From Conexibacter arvalis (lineage in GTDB: Bacteria; Actinomycetota; Thermoleophilia; Solirubrobacterales; Solirubrobacteraceae): a stretch of 64,000 bases of DNA. The stretch spans positions 230,147 to 294,146 of the forward strand of contig NZ_JACHNU010000002.1 of assembly GCF_014199525.1 (NCBI RefSeq). The letters run 5' to 3'. A program made the position numbers and the translations under genes. Under the pieces are notes generated by a model. It was not told where the DNA came from. It did no database searches and worked only from the letters and a program-made list of their open reading frames with translations. The stretch's first letter is position 1; each line of letters begins with the position of its first letter. Positions 33,827-41,606 of this stretch are shown piece by piece.

Positions 33827-36768
33827 CCGCGACCGCGCTGACGGCGATCGACCTCGCCGGCCTCAGACGCCGGCTGACCGAGACGGTCTCCGGCGACGTC
33901 CGCTTCGACGCGCAGGCGAAGGGGATGTACGCGACCGACGCGTCGAACTTCCGGCAGGTGCCGATCGCCGTCGTGATCCCCCGCACGCTCGACGACGTCG
34001 TCGCCGTCCACGTCGCCTGCCGCGACGTCGGCGCGCCGCTGCTGCCGCGCGGCTGCGGGACGAGCCTCTCCGGCGAGACCGTCAACCGCGCGGTCGTGAT
34101 CGACGTCTCCAGACACCTGACCGCGATCGGCGAGGTCGACGTCGCGGCACGCACGGTCACCGTCGAGCCCGGCGCGATCAACGAGCAGGTCAACCGCGCG
34201 ACCGGGCCGCACGGCCTGATCTTCGGCCCCGACCCCTCGACCCACTCGCGCTGCACGATCGGCGGCAACGTCGGCAACAACTCCTGCGGCATCCACTCGC
34301 TGCAGTCGCAGCTCTACGGCCCCGGGCCGCGCACCTCCGACAACGTCGCCGCGCTCGACGTCGTGACCGCCGACGGCGCCCGCTTCGAGGTCGGCGTCGG
34401 CGAGGAGGAGCAGCTCGACGCGATCGTCGCCGCAGGCGGGCGCAAGGGCGAGATCTACGCCGCGCTGCGCCAGCTGCGCGACCGCCACGCCGACGCGATC
34501 CGAGCCGGCTACCCGTCGGTCGAGCGGCTCCCGCGGCGCGTCTCGGGCTACAACCTCGACGAGCTGCTGCCCGAGCGCGGCTTCAACGTCGCGCGGGCGC
34601 TCGTCGGCACCGAGGGCACGTGCGCCACCGTGCTGCGCGCGACGCTCCTGCTGACCCCGGCGATGCTCCACCGCACGCTCGTCGTCGTCGAGTACGACGA
34701 CCTCGCCGACGCCTGCACGCACATCGCCGAGATCGTCGCCTTCGGCCCGATCGGCCTGGAGGGGCTCGACCGGCGGCTGATCGAGAACCAGACGATCCAG
34801 CGCAGCAACCTCGCGGCGCTGCGCGAGCTGCCGGAGCGTCCCAAGGGCGACGCCTGGCTGCTCGTGCAGTTCGGCGACGAGACCGCCGACGGCTGCGCCG
34901 AGCGGGTCGAGCGCTTCCGCGCGTGGCTGGGCGACAACGGCTACGCCGACGATCGAATCGCGCTGTTCGGCAGCGACGAGGACGGCGGCCACAGCAGCGA
35001 CATCTGGAGGATCCGCGAGGGCGGGCTCGGCTCGACCGCCTTCCCGCCCGACGGCCGCGACCACTGGCCCGGCTGGGAGGACTCCGCGGTCCCGCCCGAG
35101 CGGCTCGGCGAGTACATCCCGCGGCTGCAGGCGCTGTACGCCCGCCACGGCCTGCGCGGCGCGATGTACGGCCACTTCGGTCAGGGCTGCATCCACTCGC
35201 GGATCGACTTCGACCTGCGCAGCGCCGCCGGCGTCCGCCGCTATCGCGCCTTCCTCGAGGATGCCGCCGAGCTGGTCGCCTCGTTCGGCGGCTCGCTGTC
35301 GGGCGAGCATGGCGACGGCCAGCAGCGGGCCGAGCTGCTCGACCGCCAGTACGGCCCCGAGCTGCTGGAGGCGATGCGCGAGTTCAAGCGGATCTGGGAC
35401 CCCGAGGGACGGATGAACCCCGGCAAGGTCGTCGACCCGCGCCGCCTCGACGACGACCTGCGCCTCGGCCCGGGCTCCAACCCGGCCCGTCCGCCGGTCC
35501 GCTTCGACTACCCCGACGACGGCGGCGACTTCGCCCACGCGGCGCTGCGCTGCGTCGGCGTCGGCGAATGCCGCGTCCCGGATCCCGCCACCGTCATGTG
35601 CCCGAGCTTCCAGGCGACCGGCGACGAGCAGCATTCGACGCGCGGCCGCGCGCGGCTGCTCTACGAGATGCTCGACGGGCGCGTGATCGACGACGGCTGG
35701 CGCAGCGCGGAGGTCTTCGACGCGCTCGACCTCTGCCTCGCGTGCAAGGGCTGCACGAGCGACTGCCCCGTCCACGTCGACATGCCGACGCTCAAGGCCG
35801 AGTTCCTCCACCACCACTATCGGCGCAGACGCCGGCCGCGCCACGCCTACGCGTTCGGCTTCGTCGACCAGGCGGCGCGGCTCGCGTCGCTGGCGCCGGC
35901 GCTCGTCAACGCCGCGACGCGGACCGAGCCGCTCGCCGGCGCCGCCAAGCGGGCGGCCGGCGTCGACCCGCAGCGGTCGATCCCGCGCTTCGCGCGCGTG
36001 CCGCTGCGCCGCTGGTTCCGCCGCCGCGGCGGCGGCCGCAACCCCGGCGGGCCGCGGGTCGTGCTGTGGCCCGACACCTTCAACGACTACTTCCACGCCG
36101 ACGTCGGGGTCGCCTGCGTCGAGGCGCTCGAGGCCGGCGGCTGGCATGTCGTGATGCCGACCGGGCACGTCTGCTGCGGGCGGCCGCTGTACGACTACGG
36201 CCTGCTCGACGCCGTCGAGCGCTACCTGCGCAGAACGCTCGCGGTGCTGCGGGAGGAGGTCCGCGCCGGCACCCCGGTCGTCGGCATCGAGCCGAGCTGC
36301 CTCGCCGTCTTCGCCGAGGAGCTGCCGAAGCTGCTGCCGCACGACGACGACGCCGCGCGCCTGCGCGACTGCGCCGTCCACTTCGACGAATTCGTCGAGC
36401 GCGAGCGGCTGCCGCTGCCGCGGCTGCGCGGACGCGCGCTGCTGTGGGGCCACTGCCACCACAAGGCGACGGGCGGGATGGTGCCGTCGCTGGCGGCGCT
36501 GCGGCGGATGGGGCTGGAGGCGAGCGAGATCCGCGGCGGCTGCTGCGGCCTCGCCGGCTCGTGGGGCTTCGAGGACGGCAAGCACGACATCTCGCTGCGC
36601 TGCGGCGAGCAGGCGCTGCTGCCGGCCGTGCGCGACGCCGATCCCGACACGCTGATCGTCGCCGACGGCTTCTCCTGCAAGACGCAGATCGAGCAGGCCG
36701 GCACCGGGCGCCGCGCGCTCCACCTCGGCGAGCTGATCGCGCGCGGCCGGCGCGCCGGCATGCCGTGA
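33823..36768 (+). CDS. FAD- and Fe-S-containing 2-hydroxyacid dehydrogenase (GlcD/GlcF fusion, D-lactate dehydrogenase type)
   Basis: 981 residues. The N-terminal FAD-PCMH domain has PRGCGTSLSGETVN, GPDPSTHSRCTIGGNVGNNS and ALVGTEGTCATVLRATL; the FAD-oxidase C-terminal part has YGHFGQGCIHSRIDFDL and SLSGEHGDGQQRAELLDRQY with IWDPEGRMNPGKVVD. Then follow Fe-S ligands: CVGVGECR, VMCPSF and CLACKGCTSDCP, and two CCG-type domains (GHVCCGRPLYDYG; GGCCGLAGSWGFED). This is the fused glycolate oxidase GlcD plus GlcF arrangement, as in Dld2-like and D-2-hydroxyglutarate-type dehydrogenases that feed electrons to quinone. One 4Fe-4S motif is complete; the other has an altered spacing. Confidence 0.9.
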   Translation: MTATALTAIDLAGLRRRLTETVSGDVRFDAQAKGMYATDASNFRQVPIAVVIPRTLDDVVAVHVACRDVGAPLLPRGCGTSLSGETVNRAVVIDVSRHLTAIGEVDVAARTVTVEPGAINEQVNRATGPHGLIFGPDPSTHSRCTIGGNVGNNSCGIHSLQSQLYGPGPRTSDNVAALDVVTADGARFEVGVGEEEQLDAIVAAGGRKGEIYAALRQLRDRHADAIRAGYPSVERLPRRVSGYNLDELLPERGFNVARALVGTEGTCATVLRATLLLTPAMLHRTLVVVEYDDLADACTHIAEIVAFGPIGLEGLDRRLIENQTIQRSNLAALRELPERPKGDAWLLVQFGDETADGCAERVERFRAWLGDNGYADDRIALFGSDEDGGHSSDIWRIREGGLGSTAFPPDGRDHWPGWEDSAVPPERLGEYIPRLQALYARHGLRGAMYGHFGQGCIHSRIDFDLRSAAGVRRYRAFLEDAAELVASFGGSLSGEHGDGQQRAELLDRQYGPELLEAMREFKRIWDPEGRMNPGKVVDPRRLDDDLRLGPGSNPARPPVRFDYPDDGGDFAHAALRCVGVGECRVPDPATVMCPSFQATGDEQHSTRGRARLLYEMLDGRVIDDGWRSAEVFDALDLCLACKGCTSDCPVHVDMPTLKAEFLHHHYRRRRRPRHAYAFGFVDQAARLASLAPALVNAATRTEPLAGAAKRAAGVDPQRSIPRFARVPLRRWFRRRGGGRNPGGPRVVLWPDTFNDYFHADVGVACVEALEAGGWHVVMPTGHVCCGRPLYDYGLLDAVERYLRRTLAVLREEVRAGTPVVGIEPSCLAVFAEELPKLLPHDDDAARLRDCAVHFDEFVERERLPLPRLRGRALLWGHCHHKATGGMVPSLAALRRMGLEASEIRGGCCGLAGSWGFEDGKHDISLRCGEQALLPAVRDADPDTLIVADGFSCKTQIEQAGTGRRALHLGELIARGRRAGMP

Positions 36769-36772
36769 CCGT

Positions 36773-36814
36773 CGCGCGGCCGGTCGGACGCCCGGGCGAC
36801 CGACCGCCGGCGCG
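36773..36814. terminator. Imperfect hairpin between convergent genes
   Basis: Arms at 36773-36786 (CGCGCGGCCGGTCG) and 36801-36814 pair at about 11 of 14 positions across a 14-nt loop. It fills the gap between the FAD/Fe-S dehydrogenase and the convergent GH15 gene. No T-tract is visible. Confidence 0.5.
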
Positions 36815-36816
36815 GC

Positions 36817-38607
36817 TCAGCCGGCGTCGTGGAGCGCGAGCCGGGCGCCGATCTGGGCGAGGTGGGTCAGCGCCTGCGGGTAGTTGCCCAGCGGCGCGCC
36901 GGCGGCCGGGTCGTGCTGCTCGCTCCACAGCCCGGTCGGGCTGGCGGTCGCGAGCGCGCGCTCGTAGCGGCGCCACGCCGCGTCGAGCCGCCCCTGGCGC
37001 GCGAGCGCCTCGCTGAGCCAGAAGGAGCAGGCGAGGAAGGCGCCCTCGCGGCCGGGCAGGCCGTCGTCGCCGTCGTAGCGGCGGACGAGGCCGTCGTCGT
37101 CGAGCGCGTCGGCGATCGCGTCGGCCGTCCCGACCATGCGCGCGTCGTCCCACTCGACGAAGCCGGTGACCGGCAGCAGCAGCGCCGCCGCGTCGAGCTC
37201 GCGTGCGCCGAACGCCTGCACGAAGGCGCCGCGCCGCTCGTCCCACCCGTCGCGGGCGATCGCGTCGGCGACCGCGTCGCGCTCGCGCCGCCAGCGCGCG
37301 GTCGGCGCGTCGCCGTCGCCGAGCGCCTCGGCCAGCCGCGCGCCGCGGTCGAGCGCGGCCCAGCAGGCGGCCTTGGAGTGGACTAACTGCCGTCTCGGCC
37401 CGCGCCACTCCCAGATGCCGCGATCGGGCGCGCGCCACCGCGCCGCCGCGGCGTCGGCGACCGAGCGCAGGAACCGCCATTCGTCGCCGTCGGGGGTGCG
37501 GCCGCGCTGATGGCGCTCCCAGGCGAGGTTGACCAGCTCTCCGAGCGTGTCGAGCTGGGCCTGCTCGGCGGCGCCGTTGCCGACGCGCACCGGCCGCGCG
37601 CCGCCGTAGCCGCAGAGCGACAGCTCGCGCTCCTCGATCCGCCGCTCGCCGCCGATGCCGAACAGCACCTGCAGCTCGTCGGCGTGCCCGGCGGCGCTGC
37701 GCAGCGCGAACCGCTCGAAGCGATCGGCCGCCTGCTCGTTCCCGACCCGCGCCAGCGTCCGCCCCGCGAAGACCGAGTCGCGGATCCAGCTGTAGCGGTA
37801 GTCCCAGTTGCGGCTGCCGCCCTCGGCCTCCGGCAGCGACGTCGTCGGCGCGGCGACGATCGCCCCCGACGGCGCGTAGACGAGCGCGAGCAGGATCAGC
37901 GCCGACCGTCTCGTCGTCGCGTCCGGGCAGCGGTCGAGCGTCGCCGCCAGCCGCCGCCACGCCGCGGCGGTCGCCTCCAGGCGGCGCTCCAGCTCGGCGG
38001 CGTCCGCCGGCGGCGGCCGCCGCTCCGCCTCCGCCGCCGCGTGCATCCCCAGGCTCAGCCAGCTGCGCTCGCCGGCGTCGAGTCCCAGCTCGACGACGAG
38101 CTCGTGATCGCCGATCCGCTCGACGCCGGCCTCCGCCCACACGTCGAGCGCGTCGTCGCCGCCGATCGCCCAGGCGCGGCGCGGGTCGTCGCACCGCAGC
38201 CACGGACGGACCTCGCCGTAGTCGAAGCGCGGCGCGATCCGCAGCTCCAGCTCGGCGCGCCCCGCGAGGCAGTCGACGCGGCGCGCGAGCTGGTGGGGCG
38301 CGCTCGCGCCGTCCTCGCCGAGCAGGAGCGCGTCGTGGAAGCGCACCGTCGCGCCGCGGCAGTCGACCGTCGTCTCCAGCACCATCGTGTCGTCGCGGTA
38401 GCGCTGCGAGCCGTTCAGCCGGTCCCCGTCCGGCGCGCGCACCACCAGCGCGCCGCCGCGCTCGCCGTCGAGCAGCCGCGCGAAGCAGCTGCCGTGGTCG
38501 AAGCGCGGCAGGCAGCACCAGTCGAGCGCGCCGTCGTCGGCGACCAACGCGCTGCCGTGGCGATCCGACAGCAGCGCGTAGTCGCTCAGACGGCGCGCCC
38601 GGCTCAC
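36817..38607 (-). CDS. Glycoside hydrolase family 15 (glucoamylase/trehalase-like)
   Basis: 596 residues. The N-terminal beta-sandwich domain opens with LSDYALLSDRHGSALVADDG and ALDWCCLPRFDHGSCFARLL. The catalytic (alpha/alpha)6 barrel has GSRNWDYRYSWIRDSVFAG near residue 270, GIWEWRGPRRQLVHSKAACW near residue 400 (catalytic acid Glu), and a GLWSEQHDP segment near residue 565 (catalytic base). GH15 members hydrolyse terminal alpha-glucosidic bonds or trehalose; no signal peptide is seen, so the enzyme is cytoplasmic and may act on trehalose or glycogen fragments. The GTG start overlaps the stop of the SatP gene (GTGA), so translation is coupled. Confidence 0.9.
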   Translation of the reverse strand: MSRARRLSDYALLSDRHGSALVADDGALDWCCLPRFDHGSCFARLLDGERGGALVVRAPDGDRLNGSQRYRDDTMVLETTVDCRGATVRFHDALLLGEDGASAPHQLARRVDCLAGRAELELRIAPRFDYGEVRPWLRCDDPRRAWAIGGDDALDVWAEAGVERIGDHELVVELGLDAGERSWLSLGMHAAAEAERRPPPADAAELERRLEATAAAWRRLAATLDRCPDATTRRSALILLALVYAPSGAIVAAPTTSLPEAEGGSRNWDYRYSWIRDSVFAGRTLARVGNEQAADRFERFALRSAAGHADELQVLFGIGGERRIEERELSLCGYGGARPVRVGNGAAEQAQLDTLGELVNLAWERHQRGRTPDGDEWRFLRSVADAAAARWRAPDRGIWEWRGPRRQLVHSKAACWAALDRGARLAEALGDGDAPTARWRRERDAVADAIARDGWDERRGAFVQAFGARELDAAALLLPVTGFVEWDDARMVGTADAIADALDDDGLVRRYDGDDGLPGREGAFLACSFWLSEALARQGRLDAAWRRYERALATASPTGLWSEQHDPAAGAPLGNYPQALTHLAQIGARLALHDAG

Positions 38608-39350
38608 TGCCCGTGGCGGACGCCCGGCTCGCCGAGCTCGAACTCGATCGTCTGGTGGGCGATGTGGCCGGGCACGTTGGCCTCTCTCTTGCGCGCGCCC
38701 AGCGGCAGCACGACCCGCCCGAAGGTGCTCTCGAGCATCATCGCGCTCGCCGTGTACCAGGCCAGCGCGGCGGAGGCGATCAGGACCCAGCCGCCGACCT
38801 GCAGCCAGGTCGAGGCGCCGGTCAGGTAGCCGACGGCGAGCAGGCCGGCGCCGACCCACAGGGTCGTCAGCACGCCCGTGAGCGACAGGTTGACCGCCAT
38901 CGCCGCGATCGACCCGGAGAAGGTGATCGCCGCGAGCGCGAGGAACCAGAACCCGAGCTCGGTGAAGGTGCCGGTGGGAATCGTCAGCGTGCCGGTGGCG
39001 CCGAGCAGGAACAACAGCCCGAAGGCCATCCAGAACGCGCCCCACATCCCGTGCATCGCCGTCGCGAGCCCGTCGCGAGCGCGGTAGGCCCACATGCCCG
39101 CGGCGAACTGGGCGAGGCCGCCGAAGAAGGCGGCGAACGGGAACAGGAACTCCGGCGAGGTGGTCGTCCCATACCATCTCGCCAGGTGCGCCGCGACGAT
39201 GAACGTCGCCCCCGCGAAGCCGAACAAGCCGAGGATCGACGGGGCCGCGATCGGCTGCAGGAAGACGCGGGTGTTGTCACGCCAGCCTTCGATCGTGCGA
39301 TGGCCGTCGTGTCGCTGGATGCCGGTCTGATCCGGCGTGATGGCAGACAT
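38604..39350 (-). CDS. satP: Acetate uptake transporter, SatP/YaaH (GPR1/FUN34) family
   Basis: 248 residues with six transmembrane helices. The signature near the N-terminus is APSILGLFGFAGATFI, the N-P-x-x-x-G-type motif of AceTr proteins with Ala in place of Asn. Further family features are GLAQFAAGMWAYRARDGLAT and the AFWMAFGLLFLLGATG helix. The family imports acetate and succinate with protons. It is the first gene of a two-gene unit with the GH15 enzyme, an unusual pairing. The ATG at 39350 leaves a hydrophilic N-terminus of about 35 residues. Confidence 0.9.
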   Translation of the reverse strand: MSAITPDQTGIQRHDGHRTIEGWRDNTRVFLQPIAAPSILGLFGFAGATFIVAAHLARWYGTTTSPEFLFPFAAFFGGLAQFAAGMWAYRARDGLATAMHGMWGAFWMAFGLLFLLGATGTLTIPTGTFTELGFWFLALAAITFSGSIAAMAVNLSLTGVLTTLWVGAGLLAVGYLTGASTWLQVGGWVLIASAALAWYTASAMMLESTFGRVVLPLGARKREANVPGHIAHQTIEFELGEPGVRHGQ

Positions 39351-39654
39351 GCTGCACCTCGATGAGACGGAGGATCTCCTACACCTGCCAGGTGCCCGCT
39401 CTCCCGCCCGGCTAGCGGCCGGCAGCGTCATCGATGTGACGGTCCGGGGCACGGTCGCGCCCCCCTTCCGCGCCCGCGCCCGCGAACGGCGGCCGGCTCC
39501 GCCGACCGCGTCGTTCGCGCCCGAACGGGTACCGACCGCTTCATGACCGCGCCGCAGAGGGAGGTGATCGACGTGCGCATGCGCTGAGCGGCAGGCCGAC
39601 GGCCGCGCCGTGCGCGCGGCGGAGCGATCACCTTCGATGCGAAAGGCGGACTCG
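39351..39654. promoter_or_regulatory. Divergent intergenic region with palindrome CACCTGCCAGGTG
   Basis: 304 bp between the SatP gene and the acyl-CoA dehydrogenase gene. A 13-bp palindrome lies at 39382-39394, about 30 bp upstream of the SatP start, and GGAGGATCTCC (4-bp arms) precedes it. It is placed where a repressor of SatP would bind. The region from 39395 to 39636 contains no convincing gene; a 69-codon open frame there (39337-39546) lacks coding character. Confidence 0.45.
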
Positions 39655-40779
39655 ATGACAGCGTTGGACGAGCGCGCGGCGGCGGCCGTGCGCGACCGGA
39701 TCGCGGCGACGGCGGCGGCCGTCGACCGTGAGCGGAGCTTCCCCGCCGCCTCGCTCGCTGCGCTCGGCGAGCAGGGCCTGCTCGGGCTGACCGTGCCGGC
39801 CGAGCACGGCGGCGCCGGCGGCGGGCTGAGCGCGCTCGCCGAGGCGGGCGAGACGGTCGGCGGCGCATGCGCCTCGACCGGGATGACCTTCCTGATGCAC
39901 GCCGTGACGGCGGCGACCGTCGCCGGCGGCGGCGGGCCGCGCGCGGCAGCGCTGCTGCGCGAGCTGGCCGACGGCGAGCGGATCGGCACGCTCGCCTTCA
40001 GCGAGCGCGGCACCGGAGCCCACTTCCACGCGCCCGAGCTGCGCGTCGAGCGCGACGGCGACGGGCGGCTGCGGATCTCCGGCCGCAAGTCGTTCGTCAC
40101 CTCCGGCGGCCACGCCGGCCTCTACCTGGTGCTCGTGCAGAGCGACGACGGCGGCGGCCTCGACTGCTACGCGGTCGACGGCGGCGCCGACGGGATCGCC
40201 TTCGAGGGCTCCTGGGAGGGGATCGGGATGGCCGGCAACTCGTCGGTCGCGATGGTGCTCGACGGCGTCGCCGTCTCCGAGGAGGACCGGATCGGCGTGC
40301 ACGGCGCCGGCGGCGCGCTCGTCTTCGACGTCGTCGCGCCGTTCTTCCTCGTCGGGCTGGCGGCGGTCAACGTCGGGATCGCCGCGGCGGCGCAGGCGGC
40401 GGCGACCGAGCACGCGAAGCGCCGCTCCTACGCGGACGGCTCGACGCTCGCCGAGGTCCAGTCGATCCAGCACGCGCTCGCCGACATCGACCTGACCGTC
40501 CGCCAGGCGCGCCTGCTCGTGCGCGACGCCGCCGCGCTCGGCGACGCCGGCGACCCCGGCGCGCTGGTCGCGATCATGGCGGCGAAGGTCGCCGCGACCG
40601 AGGCGGCGCGCGACGTCACCCAGCAGGCGCTGGAGATCTGCGGCGGCCAGGGCTGCACGCCGGCGCTGCCGATCGAGCGCCACCTGCGCGACGCGCGCGC
40701 CGGCGCGGTGATGGCGCCGACCAACGGCGTGCTGCGCAGCTGGATCGGCAAGGCGCTCGCGGGGCTCCCGGTCCCATGA
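39655..40779 (+). CDS. Acyl-CoA dehydrogenase-family flavoprotein
   Basis: 374 residues from the ATG at 39655, preceded by AAAGGCGG; an ATG at 39637 is also in frame. SerGly-rich FAD contacts are seen in IGTLAFSERGTGAHF and ISGRKSFVTSGGHAGLYLVL; the C-terminal helical domain has AEVQSIQHALADIDLTVRQA and ALEICGGQGCTPALPIERHL, with RDARAGAVMAPTNGVL at the end. The Glu catalytic residue of medium-chain dehydrogenases is not obvious. Such proteins include DszC/SfnB/DnmZ-like flavin monooxygenases as well as true dehydrogenases. It overlaps the PhnD-like gene (ATGA) and then the TusA/ferritin gene, suggesting a dedicated three-protein pathway. Confidence 0.85.
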   Translation: MTALDERAAAAVRDRIAATAAAVDRERSFPAASLAALGEQGLLGLTVPAEHGGAGGGLSALAEAGETVGGACASTGMTFLMHAVTAATVAGGGGPRAAALLRELADGERIGTLAFSERGTGAHFHAPELRVERDGDGRLRISGRKSFVTSGGHAGLYLVLVQSDDGGGLDCYAVDGGADGIAFEGSWEGIGMAGNSSVAMVLDGVAVSEEDRIGVHGAGGALVFDVVAPFFLVGLAAVNVGIAAAAQAAATEHAKRRSYADGSTLAEVQSIQHALADIDLTVRQARLLVRDAAALGDAGDPGALVAIMAAKVAATEAARDVTQQALEICGGQGCTPALPIERHLRDARAGAVMAPTNGVLRSWIGKALAGLPVP

Positions 40780-41606
40780 GCGCGCGCAGCGACGCGATCA
40801 CCGTCGGCGCGGTCGCCTACCACCCGCGGATCGTGACGATCTGGGAGCGGTTCCGGACCTATTTCGCGGAGGCCGGCGTGCCGACCGACTACCTCCTCTA
40901 CTCCAACTACGAGCGCCTCGTCGACGCGGTGCTGTCCGGCGAGGTCGAGATCGGCTGGAACACCAACACCGCGTTCGTCGCGCTCGAGCGGCGGCTCGGG
41001 CGCGAGGCGCGGATCCTTGGCATGCGCGACGTCGACGCCGCCTACGCGACCGTGCTCGTCACCCGCCGCGGCGAGGCGTTCGACGACCCGCGCGCGCTGG
41101 CCGGCCGCACGCTCGCGTTGGGCAGCCGCGACTCCGGCCACGCGGCGATCCTGCCGCTCCACTACCTGCGCCGACACGGGCTCGACGCAGCCGGCGTCTG
41201 CGAGCTGGTCCGGTTCGACAGCGACCTCGGCAAGCACGGCGACACCGGCGACTCGGAGCTGCGCGTCGTCCAGGCGGTCGCCGCGGGCGAGGCCGACGCC
41301 GGCGCGCTCGGCGACGCGACCTGGGCCGCCTTCCGCGCCGCCGGCCTGCCGGCGACGCACGGGCTGGAGGTCGCGTGGCGATCGCCGATCTACAGCCACT
41401 GCAACTTCACCGCGCTGCCGGGCTTCGACCCGGCGCTGGCCGAGCGGTGGACGGCGGCGCTGTTGGCGATGGATCGCGACGACCCGACCCTGCGCGAGGC
41501 GATGGACCTCGAAGGGGTCAGACGCTGGCTGCCGGGCGACCGGGCCGGCTACGCCGACCTGTTCGAGGCGGTCGAAGCGCAGGAGCGCGCGGAGGCGGCG
41601 ACGTGA
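40776..41606 (+). CDS. PhnD/SsuA-type substrate-binding protein without signal peptide
   Basis: 276 residues. AITVGAVAYHPRIVTIWERF, DYLLYSNYERLVDAVLSGEV, VEIGWNTNTAFVALERR, RTLALGSRDSGHAAILPLHY and a LGDATWAAFRA segment follow the fold of periplasmic phosphonate/sulfonate/nitrate-binding proteins. No signal peptide, lipobox or Tat motif precedes the domain, and no permease or ATPase gene is near. It may be a cytoplasmic ligand-binding or small-molecule-converting protein, such as those used in menaquinone and thiamine precursor synthesis (MqnA/Thi5-like relatives). It is coupled by ATGA at both ends. Confidence 0.75.
   Translation: MSARSDAITVGAVAYHPRIVTIWERFRTYFAEAGVPTDYLLYSNYERLVDAVLSGEVEIGWNTNTAFVALERRLGREARILGMRDVDAAYATVLVTRRGEAFDDPRALAGRTLALGSRDSGHAAILPLHYLRRHGLDAAGVCELVRFDSDLGKHGDTGDSELRVVQAVAAGEADAGALGDATWAAFRAAGLPATHGLEVAWRSPIYSHCNFTALPGFDPALAERWTAALLAMDRDDPTLREAMDLEGVRRWLPGDRAGYADLFEAVEAQERAEAAT

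Noticed and set aside
39337-39546. 69-codon ORF upstream of the acyl-CoA dehydrogenase gene
   Set aside because: Arg/Pro-rich composition without a conserved pattern, and it overlaps the SatP start and its probable operator.
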